This document shows positions 50,333 through 60,331 of a stretch of DNA of 64,000 nt, one piece after another (within the stretch, counting starts at the first letter, position 1; each line of letters starts with the position of its first letter). The notes under the pieces were generated by a model. The model was not told where the DNA came from. It did not search any database and saw only the letters and a program-made list of their open reading frames with translations. The translations under genes were made by a program, and so were the position numbers. Origin of the DNA: Methylovulum sp. (GTDB lineage Bacteria > Pseudomonadota > Gammaproteobacteria > Methylococcales > Methylomonadaceae); NCBI GenBank assembly GCA_030653435.1, contig JAURZI010000076.1, positions 25,359 through 89,358 of the forward strand, read 5' to 3'.

Positions 50333-50809
50333 ATGCTTGGGTTCGCAAACTTGACGCTGAAAATCCCCTACAAGCGCAGCTGTTTGGCTGCTCTGCCGGA
50401 TGTTTTTATATTTGTGTACGGCAGCTTGCGTCGATCAGCGCAGGCAACCCGGCACGAATTACTGGCTGGTGCATCCTATTGTGCCGACGGTTATTTGTAC
50501 GGGAAATTATATCGTGTTGATGACGGTTACCCTGGTGCCGTCGAATCAACGCGGCAGGAAGACAAAGTGTTCGGAGAACTGTACCGGATTGCTGACAATA
50601 GCGTGTTGGCCCGCTTGGACGACTATGAGGAGTGCGGCGAAACTCAAGCCGGGCCGCATGAATATTTACGCAAACGGTTGCCGATACAGCTGGGCGATGG
50701 GACGTCTATAGTGGCTTGGGTGTATCTTTACAACCGCGACACCACCGGTCTGCAACGGATTATGTCGGGTGATTTTGTGGTTTGGCAGGCGTCTTGCGCA
50801 TTGCTTTAG
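50333..50809 (+). CDS. Gamma-glutamylcyclotransferase-like (GGCT/AIG2) protein
   Basis: A 158-residue protein with the family core VFIFVYGSLRR near residue 26, YCADGYLYGKLYRVDDGYPGAV and the catalytic-type acidic residue in VFGELYRI. LDDYEECG is also typical. Such enzymes release 5-oxoproline from gamma-glutamyl amines or peptides; the precise substrate is unknown. GGAGGG 7 bases upstream supports ATG 50333, although the first 24 residues are not conserved in the family. Its stop overlaps the 3' end of the convergent TonB receptor gene by 4 bases. Confidence 0.82.
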   Translation: MLGFANLTLKIPYKRSCLAALPDVFIFVYGSLRRSAQATRHELLAGASYCADGYLYGKLYRVDDGYPGAVESTRQEDKVFGELYRIADNSVLARLDDYEECGETQAGPHEYLRKRLPIQLGDGTSIVAWVYLYNRDTTGLQRIMSGDFVVWQASCALL

Positions 50810-52833
50810 AAACTAACCGCCAAGCGTACGCCCACCGTCCTGGGATCTCCCGGCGTGCCTCGGATGCCGCTGACTTTGGTGGTGTAATAACGGTTATCGG
50901 CGAGATTATTGGCAAACACATAGAGGCTATAGTTTTTTTGGACATAGCCTATACGAAGATTGGCGATGTCATAGTTGTTTTGCTGCATGAGTTCGGTGTT
51001 GTTTTCATCAAAGTATATCCTGCCGGTCACCAGCCATTCGGTGCGGGCAAAATAGCCTTGCGGGTGTTTGTATTGCAGCGCGATGAGGCTAGTGAGGTCG
51101 GGGATGAATGGCGCGGCTTTTCCGGCATAATCGACGCGGGTGATCGGGTCGCGGTAGTCGTCAAAGTACGTGTTGGTTTGCCCCAGTTTTGTTTCTAGCG
51201 CCAGGTTTTCTAGCAGTTGTGCTTGGGATTCCACTTCAAAACCATAAGAGTGGGCTTTAGGGGCGTTGACCATGCCGTAATCGAATTGCGTGAAAAAACG
51301 TTCGACTTGGTAATTGTCTATAGCATAATAAAATCCGGCCAGATTAAGTTGGAAACGCTGGTCCAACCATTGGTTTTTTATGCCTAGCTCATTATGCCAA
51401 ACGGTTTCCTTGTCATAATGCGACAAGTTGTCATTGATGTTGGCGATGGTGAAGCCGGAAGGCTTGAATGACCAGCCGCTGGCGGCATACACAAGGCTGT
51501 GGTCGGACAGGCGGATATCCATGCCGAGTTTAGGGCTGGCAAAAAAATCATGGTCGTGTTGTTGTAAGGCAATAGTGCTGCCGTTAGGAAATGTATTGCT
51601 GCCGTCAACACTCGCTTCGACATGATCGATACGCAAATCCAGATAGATTTTTACCCGGTTAATGCCTTGGTAGGCTAATTGGCCAAAGGCGGCGTAATCG
51701 TCGACCTCGCGTTGTTTCAGCCCTACATGGGTACGGGTATTTAAAAAAAAGGTGTCCAAAACACCGTGCTTGCCTAGCGTAGAGTAAAATAACCCGGCAT
51801 GCCAGTCCCAATCGCCGCGTCTGTCCTTAGGGCGTAGGCGCAGCTCTTGCGTCCAGGCTTCTTCGGCGGTGCTTTGGCTGCGGGTAAACACTGAAGGTGT
51901 CAAATTTAAGTCCACCAAGCGCGGCCCCATATCCCAAAACCGGTGGCTGCTGACTGCCAGCAGTTCGTAATCACCATGCTCATAAGCGACGCGTAAGGCT
52001 TGGCTGTCGGAGCGTTGTTCCAGTTTTTCATCAAGTTCCGAGCGTACCGTAAAAAAATCGGGCGAATCCAAACGGACAAAACGGTTCGCGCCGTAATCGA
52101 AATCCTCTTTAGTCAGGGTTAAGCGTATGTCCCAGGCCTGGTCGGGTGTCCACTTTAACGTCGCCCTGCCGCTAAAATGTTCCTGTTCATCAGGTGAGGT
52201 GTTTAGATAGCTGTTATACAAAAACGCATCGCGCTGTTGATATTCACCGCCCACGCTAAAATAGAGCCGGTTTTTCAACAAGGCCCCGGAACTGTTTACC
52301 GTGACTTGATGCTGATTAAAGTTTCCCAATTCCAGCGCCACACTGGAGTTTAAACGGTCTTCCGGCTGTCGGGTTTTAATGTCCACCGCACCTGCATAGG
52401 CGTTTTTGCCGAAACGTCCGGGCTCTGAACTGCGGTAAACCGTCGCGCTGTCAATATTGAACAAATGTCCCATCGTTGCCATGGCGCTGCTGTAAGGCAC
52501 GTCGTCAACATAAACCACCACGGCGGGTTCACTGAACACATCGGTATTGGTCAAGCCGCGCATGCTGAAGACTCTGGCGTAAGAGCCCAGGCCGCTATCG
52601 GTGATATGAAAATTGGCGATCTGTCGGCTAATGCCGTCTACGCCGGTGATGCCCCGTTCTATAAATTCCTGTTGATAAAGCTCGTTGTTACTGGCCGGTT
52701 CGTTATTGAACGATGGGCTTGTGGACTGTTCGCCGAAAATGGTGATAGGGGCAAGCTCGGTTGCGGTTTGGGCGCCTAATGTTGCTATCGGCAATAAGTA
52801 GGTTGTTAGTATTAACAGAGGCTTAAATTTCAT
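50806..52833 (-). CDS. TonB-dependent outer-membrane receptor
   Basis: A 675-residue protein with a signal peptide (MKFKPLLILTTYLLPIATLGAQ), a TonB-box-like ELAPITIFG, a plug domain (VFSMRGLTN, VVVYVDDVPYSS, GRFGKNAYAGAVDIKT) and a long beta-barrel ending in the aromatic VRLAVSF required for outer-membrane insertion. It resembles siderophore and vitamin receptors, but no ligand gene lies nearby. The start codon overlaps the stop of the upstream diguanylate cyclase gene (ATGA), so the two are translationally coupled. Confidence 0.93.
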   Translation of the reverse strand: MKFKPLLILTTYLLPIATLGAQTATELAPITIFGEQSTSPSFNNEPASNNELYQQEFIERGITGVDGISRQIANFHITDSGLGSYARVFSMRGLTNTDVFSEPAVVVYVDDVPYSSAMATMGHLFNIDSATVYRSSEPGRFGKNAYAGAVDIKTRQPEDRLNSSVALELGNFNQHQVTVNSSGALLKNRLYFSVGGEYQQRDAFLYNSYLNTSPDEQEHFSGRATLKWTPDQAWDIRLTLTKEDFDYGANRFVRLDSPDFFTVRSELDEKLEQRSDSQALRVAYEHGDYELLAVSSHRFWDMGPRLVDLNLTPSVFTRSQSTAEEAWTQELRLRPKDRRGDWDWHAGLFYSTLGKHGVLDTFFLNTRTHVGLKQREVDDYAAFGQLAYQGINRVKIYLDLRIDHVEASVDGSNTFPNGSTIALQQHDHDFFASPKLGMDIRLSDHSLVYAASGWSFKPSGFTIANINDNLSHYDKETVWHNELGIKNQWLDQRFQLNLAGFYYAIDNYQVERFFTQFDYGMVNAPKAHSYGFEVESQAQLLENLALETKLGQTNTYFDDYRDPITRVDYAGKAAPFIPDLTSLIALQYKHPQGYFARTEWLVTGRIYFDENNTELMQQNNYDIANLRIGYVQKNYSLYVFANNLADNRYYTTKVSGIRGTPGDPRTVGVRLAVSF

Positions 52834-54074
52834 ATCGATGGCTTATAGTTTGGGTTCTGCTGGATTTTTTCGCACATCCCTGGTCTTGGTGCCCCACTAT
52901 CCCTTTGTGTCGCGGTGCTAAAAACAGACACTTGGTTTCTGCCTAGGGTTTTGGCCTGATATAAGGCCTGATCGGCGTCATTGATCAAGGCGTCAAAAAA
53001 ACTGTGGCGGTCTTGTTTGCTGCTGATGCCAAAGCTGCTGGTAAAAACGAGTCCAGGTTGTTCAGGAAACGTTTGTTGTTCACAGGCAAGCCGGATTTTT
53101 TCTGCGACCACAAAAGCTTCTTGCTCATTCGTCATCGGCAAAATAATTAAAAACTCTTCGCCGCCCCAGCGTACACAAATATCCGTTTTCCGTGTTGATG
53201 CTTTAATGATGCGGGCAACGCTTTGCAGCACTATGTCGCCGATGTGGTGGCCGTAGCGGTCATTAACGGCTTTAAAATGATCGATATCACACATGATCAC
53301 TGCCAGCGGTTGTTCAAAAAAACTTGGGTTTGCCAGTTGTTGGTCCATGCCGCGCCGGTTGTAGAGCGTTGTTAACGTATCCTTATACGCTAATTCGGCC
53401 ACTTTTTGCACGAGTTGTCCGTTTGCTATCAATACTATAGCGAAATCCAGAGCGGCAATATACAACATCAGGAAAATGATCAGCAATGATTGCATCAGTC
53501 CACCTTGCAGCTTATAGGGCTGAAGTTGGCCGCTAAACAGGCTGATGCCGATACGCAGCACAAAGAATAGCGAGAAAGCCGCAGCGATAACCAGTAACGG
53601 TGTATAGATCGTTTGTTGAGTTTGTTGCTGGAAACGTCGGATTGCAGAGGCGATCAAGAAAAATTGCACACAGTAATAACAGCTTAACAGCAGGCTTCTG
53701 ATTTTGCCGTCCGGGATGGCATAAGTGAATATCGCAACTAAGGCGATCATGCCGGTTAATAAGAAAGCCGAAATAAGCACCGGTTTTTTTTGTTGGTGGA
53801 TAAATTGCAGATGTGCTTGGTAGATCAGGTTGGTCGCCAGCATCGTCAAACTATTGCCGACCATGATTGACCAGTCTATATCGATATAGTCCCTTAAAAA
53901 AATGAGGGAAAGGCCTGTTGCGATTAAGAAATTTACAACGGCAAACAGATAGATGCCGTTGAATGCAGGGGACATCCTACGTGCAAAAGCAAGCATGCCC
54001 AGGCCGTAAAAGAAGATGAAGCCGACGCAGATAATGAACACCGTGCGGGCATCAAGAAAGGGATACGGTTCCAC
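52830..54074 (-). CDS. Membrane diguanylate cyclase
   Basis: A 414-residue protein. The first 215 residues contain about seven hydrophobic helices, forming a membrane sensor of unknown ligand. The C-terminal GGDEF domain has YKDTLTTLYNRRGMDQQL, MCDIDHFKAVNDRYGHHIGD and an active GGEEF (RWGGEEFLIILP). It should make c-di-GMP. The overlap with the receptor gene suggests that the same stimulus controls both. A short tail of about 25 residues after the domain is unremarkable. Confidence 0.92.
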   Translation of the reverse strand: MEPYPFLDARTVFIICVGFIFFYGLGMLAFARRMSPAFNGIYLFAVVNFLIATGLSLIFLRDYIDIDWSIMVGNSLTMLATNLIYQAHLQFIHQQKKPVLISAFLLTGMIALVAIFTYAIPDGKIRSLLLSCYYCVQFFLIASAIRRFQQQTQQTIYTPLLVIAAAFSLFFVLRIGISLFSGQLQPYKLQGGLMQSLLIIFLMLYIAALDFAIVLIANGQLVQKVAELAYKDTLTTLYNRRGMDQQLANPSFFEQPLAVIMCDIDHFKAVNDRYGHHIGDIVLQSVARIIKASTRKTDICVRWGGEEFLIILPMTNEQEAFVVAEKIRLACEQQTFPEQPGLVFTSSFGISSKQDRHSFFDALINDADQALYQAKTLGRNQVSVFSTATQRDSGAPRPGMCEKIQQNPNYKPSI

Positions 54075-54098
54075 GGCAAATTATCTAAGACATTATGG

Positions 54099-54518
54099 TT
54101 AGCATCCGCCGAGTATCAGGGTCATTTCCCGGGCATGGTGGTCGGCGATTTTGAAACCGCGCATCTCCAGTACGCCTTTAGTGTCGAGCGAAATAATCAG
54201 ATAGAGCGCGTCCGGGTAAGCGGCCATTTCCACATCGGTGGCTGAAGGCAGGGCAGGGCTGTTCGGGTGCGAGTGGTAGATGGCGAACAAATCCTCGCCT
54301 GAGTTACGCATTTTGACCATCGCGGCGATTTGTTCGGAGGCATCCAGCAAATAGCGCTGCTGCGGTTGTTCGGCACTGTTGGCGATGGGATAACAGGTGG
54401 TCGGCAAGCCGTCTTGGCTGCCGATCAGGCCGCAGATCTCAAGCTCAGGTGAGAGCTGGGCCAGATGCAAGAGTTGGGTGGTTATTTTACGCGGGATTTG
54501 GATGTCTTTTGAGGTCAT
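54099..54518 (-). CDS. JAMM/MPN metallopeptidase (Mec/Rri1-like)
   Basis: A 139-residue Zn-dependent peptidase domain. The JAMM motif is complete: Glu in LEICGLIG near residue 27, then HSHPNSPALPSATD (HxHx7Sx2D) near 98. Bacterial stand-alone members cut C-terminal residues from ubiquitin-like sulfur carriers such as CysO or ThiS relatives. No sulfur-carrier or E1-like gene is adjacent, so the substrate is not known. It is 46 bases downstream of prmC, and may be part of that operon. Confidence 0.88.
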   Translation of the reverse strand: MTSKDIQIPRKITTQLLHLAQLSPELEICGLIGSQDGLPTTCYPIANSAEQPQQRYLLDASEQIAAMVKMRNSGEDLFAIYHSHPNSPALPSATDVEMAAYPDALYLIISLDTKGVLEMRGFKIADHHAREMTLILGGC

Positions 54519-54564
54519 GGCTACAGTCTTGGGTTTTGGCGTTGTGGGCCGGGCCTTGCGCCGG

Positions 54565-55404
54565 TTAATGGCTAATGCAGCCAGCGGTCACGCGTGGTTG
54601 GCCCGATAAATCCTGATGGGTTCTTATGCGATGATAAGCGCAGTCGGCAAAAATAGCTTGTACTTGTTGCGCTTGATTATAACCGTGCTCGACCAATAAA
54701 TGTCCGCCGGTTTCCAGGTAGCGTCGCGCGGCTGCGGCAATGGTTTTGATGTCGAGCAGCCCCTGTTCGGCGGCGACCAGCGCTTGTTGCGGTTCAAACC
54801 TGACGTCGCCGATGCCAAGATGCGGGTCGTCAGGGGCGATATACGGCGGATTGCTGACGATAAGGTTGAATCTGCCGTCCGGTACATTGGCGAACCAGTC
54901 GCTTTGGTAAAATTGAATGTCAGCGTGGTGCTTTTGGGCATTCTGCCTGGCGATGTGCAGCGCGGCAACGCTTAGATCCGTAGCGCTGAGTTGTGCTAGC
55001 GGGCGTTCAGCTGCCAAGGTGACAGCAATAATGCCTGAGCCGGTGCCCAGGTCAATAATCTTGAAAGGTTGATCGGCCGGGATCAGCTGTAAACTCAGTT
55101 CAATCAGGCATTCCGTGTCGGGCCGGGGGATTAATACGTCTGGCGTGACGTTAAAATCCCGCGACCAAAATTCCCTGTTGCCGGTCAGGTAGGCTATTGG
55201 TACGCCTTGTTGCCGTTTGCTGACGAGGGTCGCAAAAGCGGTCTCCTGAGCTGCCGTCAAGCTTGCATCCGGCCAGGCGCGCAAGTAACTGCGCTGCCGG
55301 GCCAGCACTAGACAGAGTAAAACTTCGGCATCCAATTGCGGCGATATCGAACTTGCTGCCAGCAAGCCGGCAGCATTTGTCAGCAGGGCTTTGATAGGTT
55401 GCAT
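54565..55404 (-). CDS. prmC: Release-factor glutamine methyltransferase
   Basis: A 279-residue SAM-dependent enzyme that methylates the glutamine of the GGQ motif in RF1 and RF2. The SAM site is IIDLGTGSGIIAVTLA, and the catalytic NPPY is in LIVSNPPYIAPDDPH. It starts 5 bases after the prfA stop, next to its substrate, as in E. coli. Confidence 0.97.
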   Translation of the reverse strand: MQPIKALLTNAAGLLAASSISPQLDAEVLLCLVLARQRSYLRAWPDASLTAAQETAFATLVSKRQQGVPIAYLTGNREFWSRDFNVTPDVLIPRPDTECLIELSLQLIPADQPFKIIDLGTGSGIIAVTLAAERPLAQLSATDLSVAALHIARQNAQKHHADIQFYQSDWFANVPDGRFNLIVSNPPYIAPDDPHLGIGDVRFEPQQALVAAEQGLLDIKTIAAAARRYLETGGHLLVEHGYNQAQQVQAIFADCAYHRIRTHQDLSGQPRVTAGCISH

Positions 55405-55409
55405 TCGGC

Positions 55410-56495
55410 TTAATCTTCGCCCAACTGGGTGAGCAGTTCGGCTTGGTGTTCGCTGATCAGTGGCTGGATGACTTGTTCCAGCCCCCCTTGCATGATGTCG
55501 TCGAGCTTATACAGGGTCAAGTTGATGCGGTGGTCGGTTAAGCGCCCTTGCGGGTAGTTGTAAGTGCGAATGCGCTCGGAGCGGTCGCCGCTGCCGACTT
55601 GCAGTTTGCGGGTTGCGGATTGTTCGGCATGGTGTTTTTCCTGTTCCGCCGATAATAAGCGTGATGCCAGCAGCGACATGGCACGGGCGCGGTTTTTGTG
55701 CTGCGAACGCTCGTCCTGGCATTCAACCACCACGCCGCTGGGGATATGGGTGATGCGGATAGCCGACTCGGTCTTGTTGATGTGCTGCCCGCCCGCACCG
55801 GATGCGCGGTAGGTGTCCACTTTCAAATCGGCGGGGTTAATATCTATCGCATCGACTTCCTCGACTTCAGGCATGATCGCGACGGTGCAGGCGGATGTGT
55901 GTATGCGCCCCTGCGATTCGGTTTCCGGTACGCGCTGGACGCGGTGTGCGCCGGATTCAAATTTTAATTGTGAATACACATCGCGCCCGGAAACGCGCAA
56001 GATGACTTCCTTGTAACCGCCGTGGTCGCCCTGGCTTTCGTTGATGATTTCGGTTTGCCAGCCTTTGCGTTCGGCATAGCGTTGGTACATGCGCGATAGG
56101 TCCCCCGAAAAAATAGCGGCTTCATCGCCGCCTGTTCCGGCGCGAATTTCCAGAAAAATATTGCGGTTGTCGTTGGGATCTTTGGGCAATAACAGCAGGT
56201 GCAGCTCATGGTCGATAGCGTCAATCAGGCTTTCTGCATCGCTGATTTCCTCCCTGGCCAGCTCCCGTAATTCGGGGTCATTGTCTGTCGCCATTTCTTT
56301 GGCAGATGACAATTGTGCTAAAGCGCGTTCATAGCGTTTGTAACATTCGACCAACGGGTTGATCTGCGCGTATTCCTGGCTTAAGGAGCGAAAGCGGTTT
56401 TGGTTGTTTTGGACTTCAGGTTCTGAAAGTAAGGCGGCAATTTCGTCGTAACGTTCTGAGAGGTTTTCTAATCGTTGTTGTATGGATGCTTTCAT
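55410..56495 (-). CDS. prfA: Peptide chain release factor 1
   Basis: A 361-residue factor that reads UAA and UAG. The GGQ motif ([16 protein letters not shown]) that triggers peptide release lies near residue 236, and the codon-reading loop lies in the region [17 protein letters not shown]. The helical N-terminal domain and C-terminal part are complete. Its ATG overlaps the hemA stop by 4 bases. Confidence 0.98.
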   Translation of the reverse strand: MKASIQQRLENLSERYDEIAALLSEPEVQNNQNRFRSLSQEYAQINPLVECYKRYERALAQLSSAKEMATDNDPELRELAREEISDAESLIDAIDHELHLLLLPKDPNDNRNIFLEIRAGTGGDEAAIFSGDLSRMYQRYAERKGWQTEIINESQGDHGGYKEVILRVSGRDVYSQLKFESGAHRVQRVPETESQGRIHTSACTVAIMPEVEEVDAIDINPADLKVDTYRASGAGGQHINKTESAIRITHIPSGVVVECQDERSQHKNRARAMSLLASRLLSAEQEKHHAEQSATRKLQVGSGDRSERIRTYNYPQGRLTDHRINLTLYKLDDIMQGGLEQVIQPLISEHQAELLTQLGED

Positions 56496-57751
56496 TGAGA
56501 GTTGCTTAGTTTAAAAATTTCGCGGGCTGCGGCAATCAAATCGTGGCGTTCGTTTTCGGCGGCGGCCCTGATCTGGGTGCTGGGTGTGTGGATGAGTTTG
56601 TTGGTGAGCATATGGGCCAGCCGGGTCAGCGCTTCCTCTGGAGCGACGCCGTTTTTTAGTTGTGCCAAGGCTTTTTGCAAGGTTTCATCGCGGGTTTGTT
56701 CAGCCGATAAACGGTAGTCCCTGATCGTTGACTGAGCGCCTTGGGCGCGTAGCCAGGCTAAAAAATAGTCTACCTGTGTATCGATGATTTCTTCCGCCTG
56801 CTCTGCCGCTTGGCGGCGCGAGTTCATGTTCTGGTCTATGGTGTGCTGCAAATCATCAACGGTATAAAGATAGACATCCCGAAGCTGCTCTACCTCGGCT
56901 TCAATGTCGCGCGGTACGGCAAGGTCGACCATGAACATGGGTTTGTGCTTGCGTTTTTTTAACGCGCTTTCTACGCGCCCTTTGCCTAATATCGGTAACG
57001 GGCTGGCGGTTGACGAAATGACGATGTCCGCTTCAGCGAGATGGGTGGGCAGTTCCGATAAATCTATCGCATAACCGTTAAATTGTGCAGCCAGCGTGTG
57101 CGCCTTGTCGTAGGTGCGGTTGGCGATAATGAGCCGACCTATGCCTTGTTGCGATAAGTGCCGCGCAGTCAGTTCTATGGTTTCTCCAGCACCAATCAGC
57201 AGCGCAGTTTGCTCGCTGAGCTTGTCAAAAATTTGTTGTGCGAGTTGGACGGCGGCAAAGGCGACCGATACCGGGCTGGAGCCGATAGCCGTATCGGTGC
57301 GTACTTTTTTAGCGGCGGAAAACGTATGTTGAAAGAGTTTACCCAGTTTTTTGCCTAGCGTCCCGGCGTCGCAGGCAACTTGGTAGGCGGTTTTCATTTG
57401 CCCCAGGATTTGCGGTTCGCCCAGTATCATGGAGTCCAGGCCGCAGGCGACACGGAACATGTGGCGGATTAATCCGCTGTCTGTGTGGCTGTATAGGTAT
57501 GGGGCAAACTCGGCGGCGTTGATGTGTTTGTTTTGGGCGACCCAGTCGATCAAGATTTGTTGGTTGCTGGTCGTTGATGTGCAATAGAATTCTGTGCGGT
57601 TACAGGTTGACAGAATAGCGGCTTCGCTGATTTCCTGAATTTGCCACAGTTCTTGTAACGGGGCATGTAACTTGTCGGCAGGGAACGCCAAGCGCTCGCG
57701 TATCGAGACGGGTGCGGTGTTGTAATTAATCCCTACTGCAATAAGTGTCAT
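56492..57751 (-). CDS. hemA: Glutamyl-tRNA reductase
   Basis: A 419-residue NADPH-dependent enzyme that reduces Glu-tRNA to glutamate-1-semialdehyde, the first step of tetrapyrrole synthesis by the C5 route. The catalytic cysteine is in [13 protein letters not shown] near residue 50; [12 protein letters not shown] and the NADPH loop [13 protein letters not shown] follow, and a helical dimerisation domain ends the protein. It is divergent from the TPR lipoprotein gene across 232 bases, as in the conserved hemA/lolB layout. Confidence 0.98.
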   Translation of the reverse strand: MTLIAVGINYNTAPVSIRERLAFPADKLHAPLQELWQIQEISEAAILSTCNRTEFYCTSTTSNQQILIDWVAQNKHINAAEFAPYLYSHTDSGLIRHMFRVACGLDSMILGEPQILGQMKTAYQVACDAGTLGKKLGKLFQHTFSAAKKVRTDTAIGSSPVSVAFAAVQLAQQIFDKLSEQTALLIGAGETIELTARHLSQQGIGRLIIANRTYDKAHTLAAQFNGYAIDLSELPTHLAEADIVISSTASPLPILGKGRVESALKKRKHKPMFMVDLAVPRDIEAEVEQLRDVYLYTVDDLQHTIDQNMNSRRQAAEQAEEIIDTQVDYFLAWLRAQGAQSTIRDYRLSAEQTRDETLQKALAQLKNGVAPEEALTRLAHMLTNKLIHTPSTQIRAAAENERHDLIAAAREIFKLSNSQ

Positions 57752-57983
57752 GGGTTATCGGTCAAGTGATGGTAATGGGCTGATGGTGTCTGGATTGCTA
57801 GCGGCGTTAGGGCGTCTTTAAAGTTTCCGGGCCGCCGTAGCTTTTGATAAAAATACCAGTATATTATGTCGCTGTATTTCAAGAAATAGAACAGCTTTAT
57901 ATAAATGACCTGAATCAGCTATCTGAATCCACTGTTTTTTCTGCTAATCTATAATCATCTTTGACCTATAAATAGGATTGTGA

Positions 57984-59735
57984 GTGTTAATTTTTAGATT
58001 ACTTTCAGTAATAACTCTTGTTTTGCTTAATGGCTGTGCCGGTGCGCCGGAAAAGTCCTTGCCTACTAAATCAGAAAAACCCGTTACCCATGCCAGAATA
58101 GTCGAACCCAAGGCTAAAGTCCTGAAAGAGGAAATTAAAACCTCAATTGACCCTGATGTGTTGTTTATGCTGTTGACTGCTGAACTTGCGGGTCAAAGGG
58201 GGCAGTATGAGATTGCTTTGGAAGGTTATCTGGAAGCGGCAAAGCGAGTAAAGGACCCCCGCTTTGCCGAACGGGCGGCGATGATTGCCATGTATGTTAA
58301 AGATAGCAATAGGATGAATGAGGCGGTGACCTTATGGTTACGCCAGGATCCCGGCAATCAGACGGCAAGAAAGCTAGCTGCGTTATCGGCATTAAGGGCA
58401 GGTGATAAAAAGGCGGCGATAGCGCATGTAGAAGCGTTGTTGAAAGTTGATCCTGCGGGCTTTGAGAAAGCATTGCTGGAATTGTCGGGGGTGCTGCAGA
58501 AAGAGGATAAGCCGGATTTGGTTTATCAGGTGTTGGACGCAGTATCGTTAAATCATCCTGATAATGCCATGGTGTACTTTGTGGGGTCGGTATTGGCCAT
58601 GCAAATGAATCAAAAGGAGTGGGCGGAAAAAAAAATCCAGCAAGCCTTGCTTATCCAGCCTGGTTGGGATAAGGCATTGATGTTTCAAGCCCAGATAGCG
58701 GCGTTCACCGGTGATTTCGGCAAAGCCAAGTCGGTGTTAAGAAGTGCATCACTAAAGTTTCCAAACGATGTCAAGCTTAAGAAGCTGTTGGCCCAGGTGT
58801 TAATAAAAGCCAAGGATTATAATGAAGCCGCGCAGGTTTATCAGGGCATTGTTGAGGCACACCCTAAGGATAAGGAAAGCCAGTTTGCTCTGGCGTTGGT
58901 GGATCTGCAATTGGATAAAGAAGAGCGGGCCAGGGTTATTTTTGAAGATTTACTGGACGATCCTGAATGGCGCCCCCAAGCCGGATTTTATTTGGGTAAA
59001 ATAGAAGAAAAGCATGGCGATAGGGAAAAAGCGTTGGCAAGGTACGACCAAATCAGTGATGGCCCGTTTGCATTTGACGCATCAGTTTCGGCGATTAGCT
59101 TGTTGGTCAAAGATAAACAATTTGCTGAGGCCGAGTCCCGGTTAAGGTTGTTGCCGACAAAATTCCCAAAACAAAAATTGCGAATTTTATTGTTGCAGTC
59201 AGAGTTGTATAGCCAGCAAAAGCAATATCAAAAGGCGTTTGATCTGTTGACGGCGGCGCTGCTTGAGTTGCCCGATGACAAAGATTTGCTGTATACCCGT
59301 GCGCTGATGGCTGAGCGTATCGGGAAAGTCGATATATTGGAGGCCGATCTTAAGAAAATTTTGGCGAAGAATCCCGATAATGCTGAGGCGCTAAATGCGC
59401 TGGGTTATACCTTGGTCGATAAGGTAGGCCGTTATGCCGAAGCGGAGCGCTATTTGACGCATGCGCTTGAGTTGGTTCCGAACGAAGCAGTTGTGATGGA
59501 CAGTTATGGCTGGTTGCAGTTTAAATTAGGGAATCTACCCAAGGCGTTGGATTATTTGCAGCGCGCCTATGCAAAGCAGCATGAAAATGAAATAGCGGCG
59601 CATCTTGCCGAGGTGTTATGGATGATGGGTAGAAAAGACGAGGCTAAAAAGCTGTTCAAGGACGCGCTGAAAGACGCGCCTGATGACGAGTTTCTGTTGG
59701 ATTTTAAACAGAGAATATTGGATAAGACGCAATAG
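57984..59735 (+). CDS. TPR-repeat outer-membrane lipoprotein
   Basis: A 583-residue protein. The signal peptide ends in a lipobox (LVLLNGC), so it should be a lipoprotein. From about residue 60 the chain is a string of tetratricopeptide-like helical pairs, for example YEIALEGYLEAAKRVKDPRF, NEAAQVYQGIVEAHPKDKE and the clear final repeats NALGYTLVDKVGRYAEAERY and MGRKDEAKKLFKDAL. The role is unknown; homologues lie beside lolB in many gammaproteobacteria. GTG 57984 is chosen because AGGA lies 6 bases upstream and other frames stop at once. Confidence 0.85.
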   Translation: MLIFRLLSVITLVLLNGCAGAPEKSLPTKSEKPVTHARIVEPKAKVLKEEIKTSIDPDVLFMLLTAELAGQRGQYEIALEGYLEAAKRVKDPRFAERAAMIAMYVKDSNRMNEAVTLWLRQDPGNQTARKLAALSALRAGDKKAAIAHVEALLKVDPAGFEKALLELSGVLQKEDKPDLVYQVLDAVSLNHPDNAMVYFVGSVLAMQMNQKEWAEKKIQQALLIQPGWDKALMFQAQIAAFTGDFGKAKSVLRSASLKFPNDVKLKKLLAQVLIKAKDYNEAAQVYQGIVEAHPKDKESQFALALVDLQLDKEERARVIFEDLLDDPEWRPQAGFYLGKIEEKHGDREKALARYDQISDGPFAFDASVSAISLLVKDKQFAEAESRLRLLPTKFPKQKLRILLLQSELYSQQKQYQKAFDLLTAALLELPDDKDLLYTRALMAERIGKVDILEADLKKILAKNPDNAEALNALGYTLVDKVGRYAEAERYLTHALELVPNEAVVMDSYGWLQFKLGNLPKALDYLQRAYAKQHENEIAAHLAEVLWMMGRKDEAKKLFKDALKDAPDDEFLLDFKQRILDKTQ

Positions 59736-59737
59736 CC

Positions 59738-60331
59738 GTGATAGGGTTTAAAACAGGATGGATAGTATATGTGGGCTCGGCTTGGTTGTTGTCGGCTTGT
59801 GCCATTTTTCAAGAAGAGCCCGTCGGGCTATATTCAAGGATGTCGTCGTTGCCAGTTTATAAGTTGTCGCAATGGTCTTTCGACGGTAGATTGGCCTTGA
59901 CGGGTCAAAAAGACTCCTGGTCGGCGAATATTGATTGGCAGCACCATCAAGACCAAGAGCGGATCAGGTTGTCAGGGCCGTTGGGGCAAGGGGGCACGGT
60001 TATACAGTTAATGGGGGACAGAGTCACGGTTGATCGTGGGCATGGTGACGTGCAGTCGTCGGATCAGCCGGAAGCCTTTATCAACCAGCAGATAGGGGTG
60101 TTTGTCCCGGCGTATTCGCTACGTTATTGGGTGACCGGCCTGCCGGAGCCTAATCAGGCATTCGAAGAGACCGGCTCTGGATTTAAACAATCGGGTTGGC
60201 TCATTGAATATAAACAAATGCAGGCTGTTGATGATCAGGCCATGCCCCGCAAGCTTACCGTCACCAATGGGCAGACAAAATTAAAATTAGTGATAGATCA
60301 ATGGGTTTTGAATGGTTCCGGTGTTAAATAA
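59738..60331 (+). CDS. lolB: Outer-membrane lipoprotein insertion factor LolB
   Basis: A 197-residue lipoprotein (lipobox LLSAC) that receives lipoproteins from LolA and inserts them in the outer membrane. WSFDGRLALTGQKDSWSANIDW, RIRLSGPLGQGGTVIQL and LRYWVTGLPEP match the family. The start is GTG two bases after the TPR gene stop, and the 3' end overlaps ispE by 20 bases, so translation is coupled across all three genes. Confidence 0.93.
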   Translation: MIGFKTGWIVYVGSAWLLSACAIFQEEPVGLYSRMSSLPVYKLSQWSFDGRLALTGQKDSWSANIDWQHHQDQERIRLSGPLGQGGTVIQLMGDRVTVDRGHGDVQSSDQPEAFINQQIGVFVPAYSLRYWVTGLPEPNQAFEETGSGFKQSGWLIEYKQMQAVDDQAMPRKLTVTNGQTKLKLVIDQWVLNGSGVK

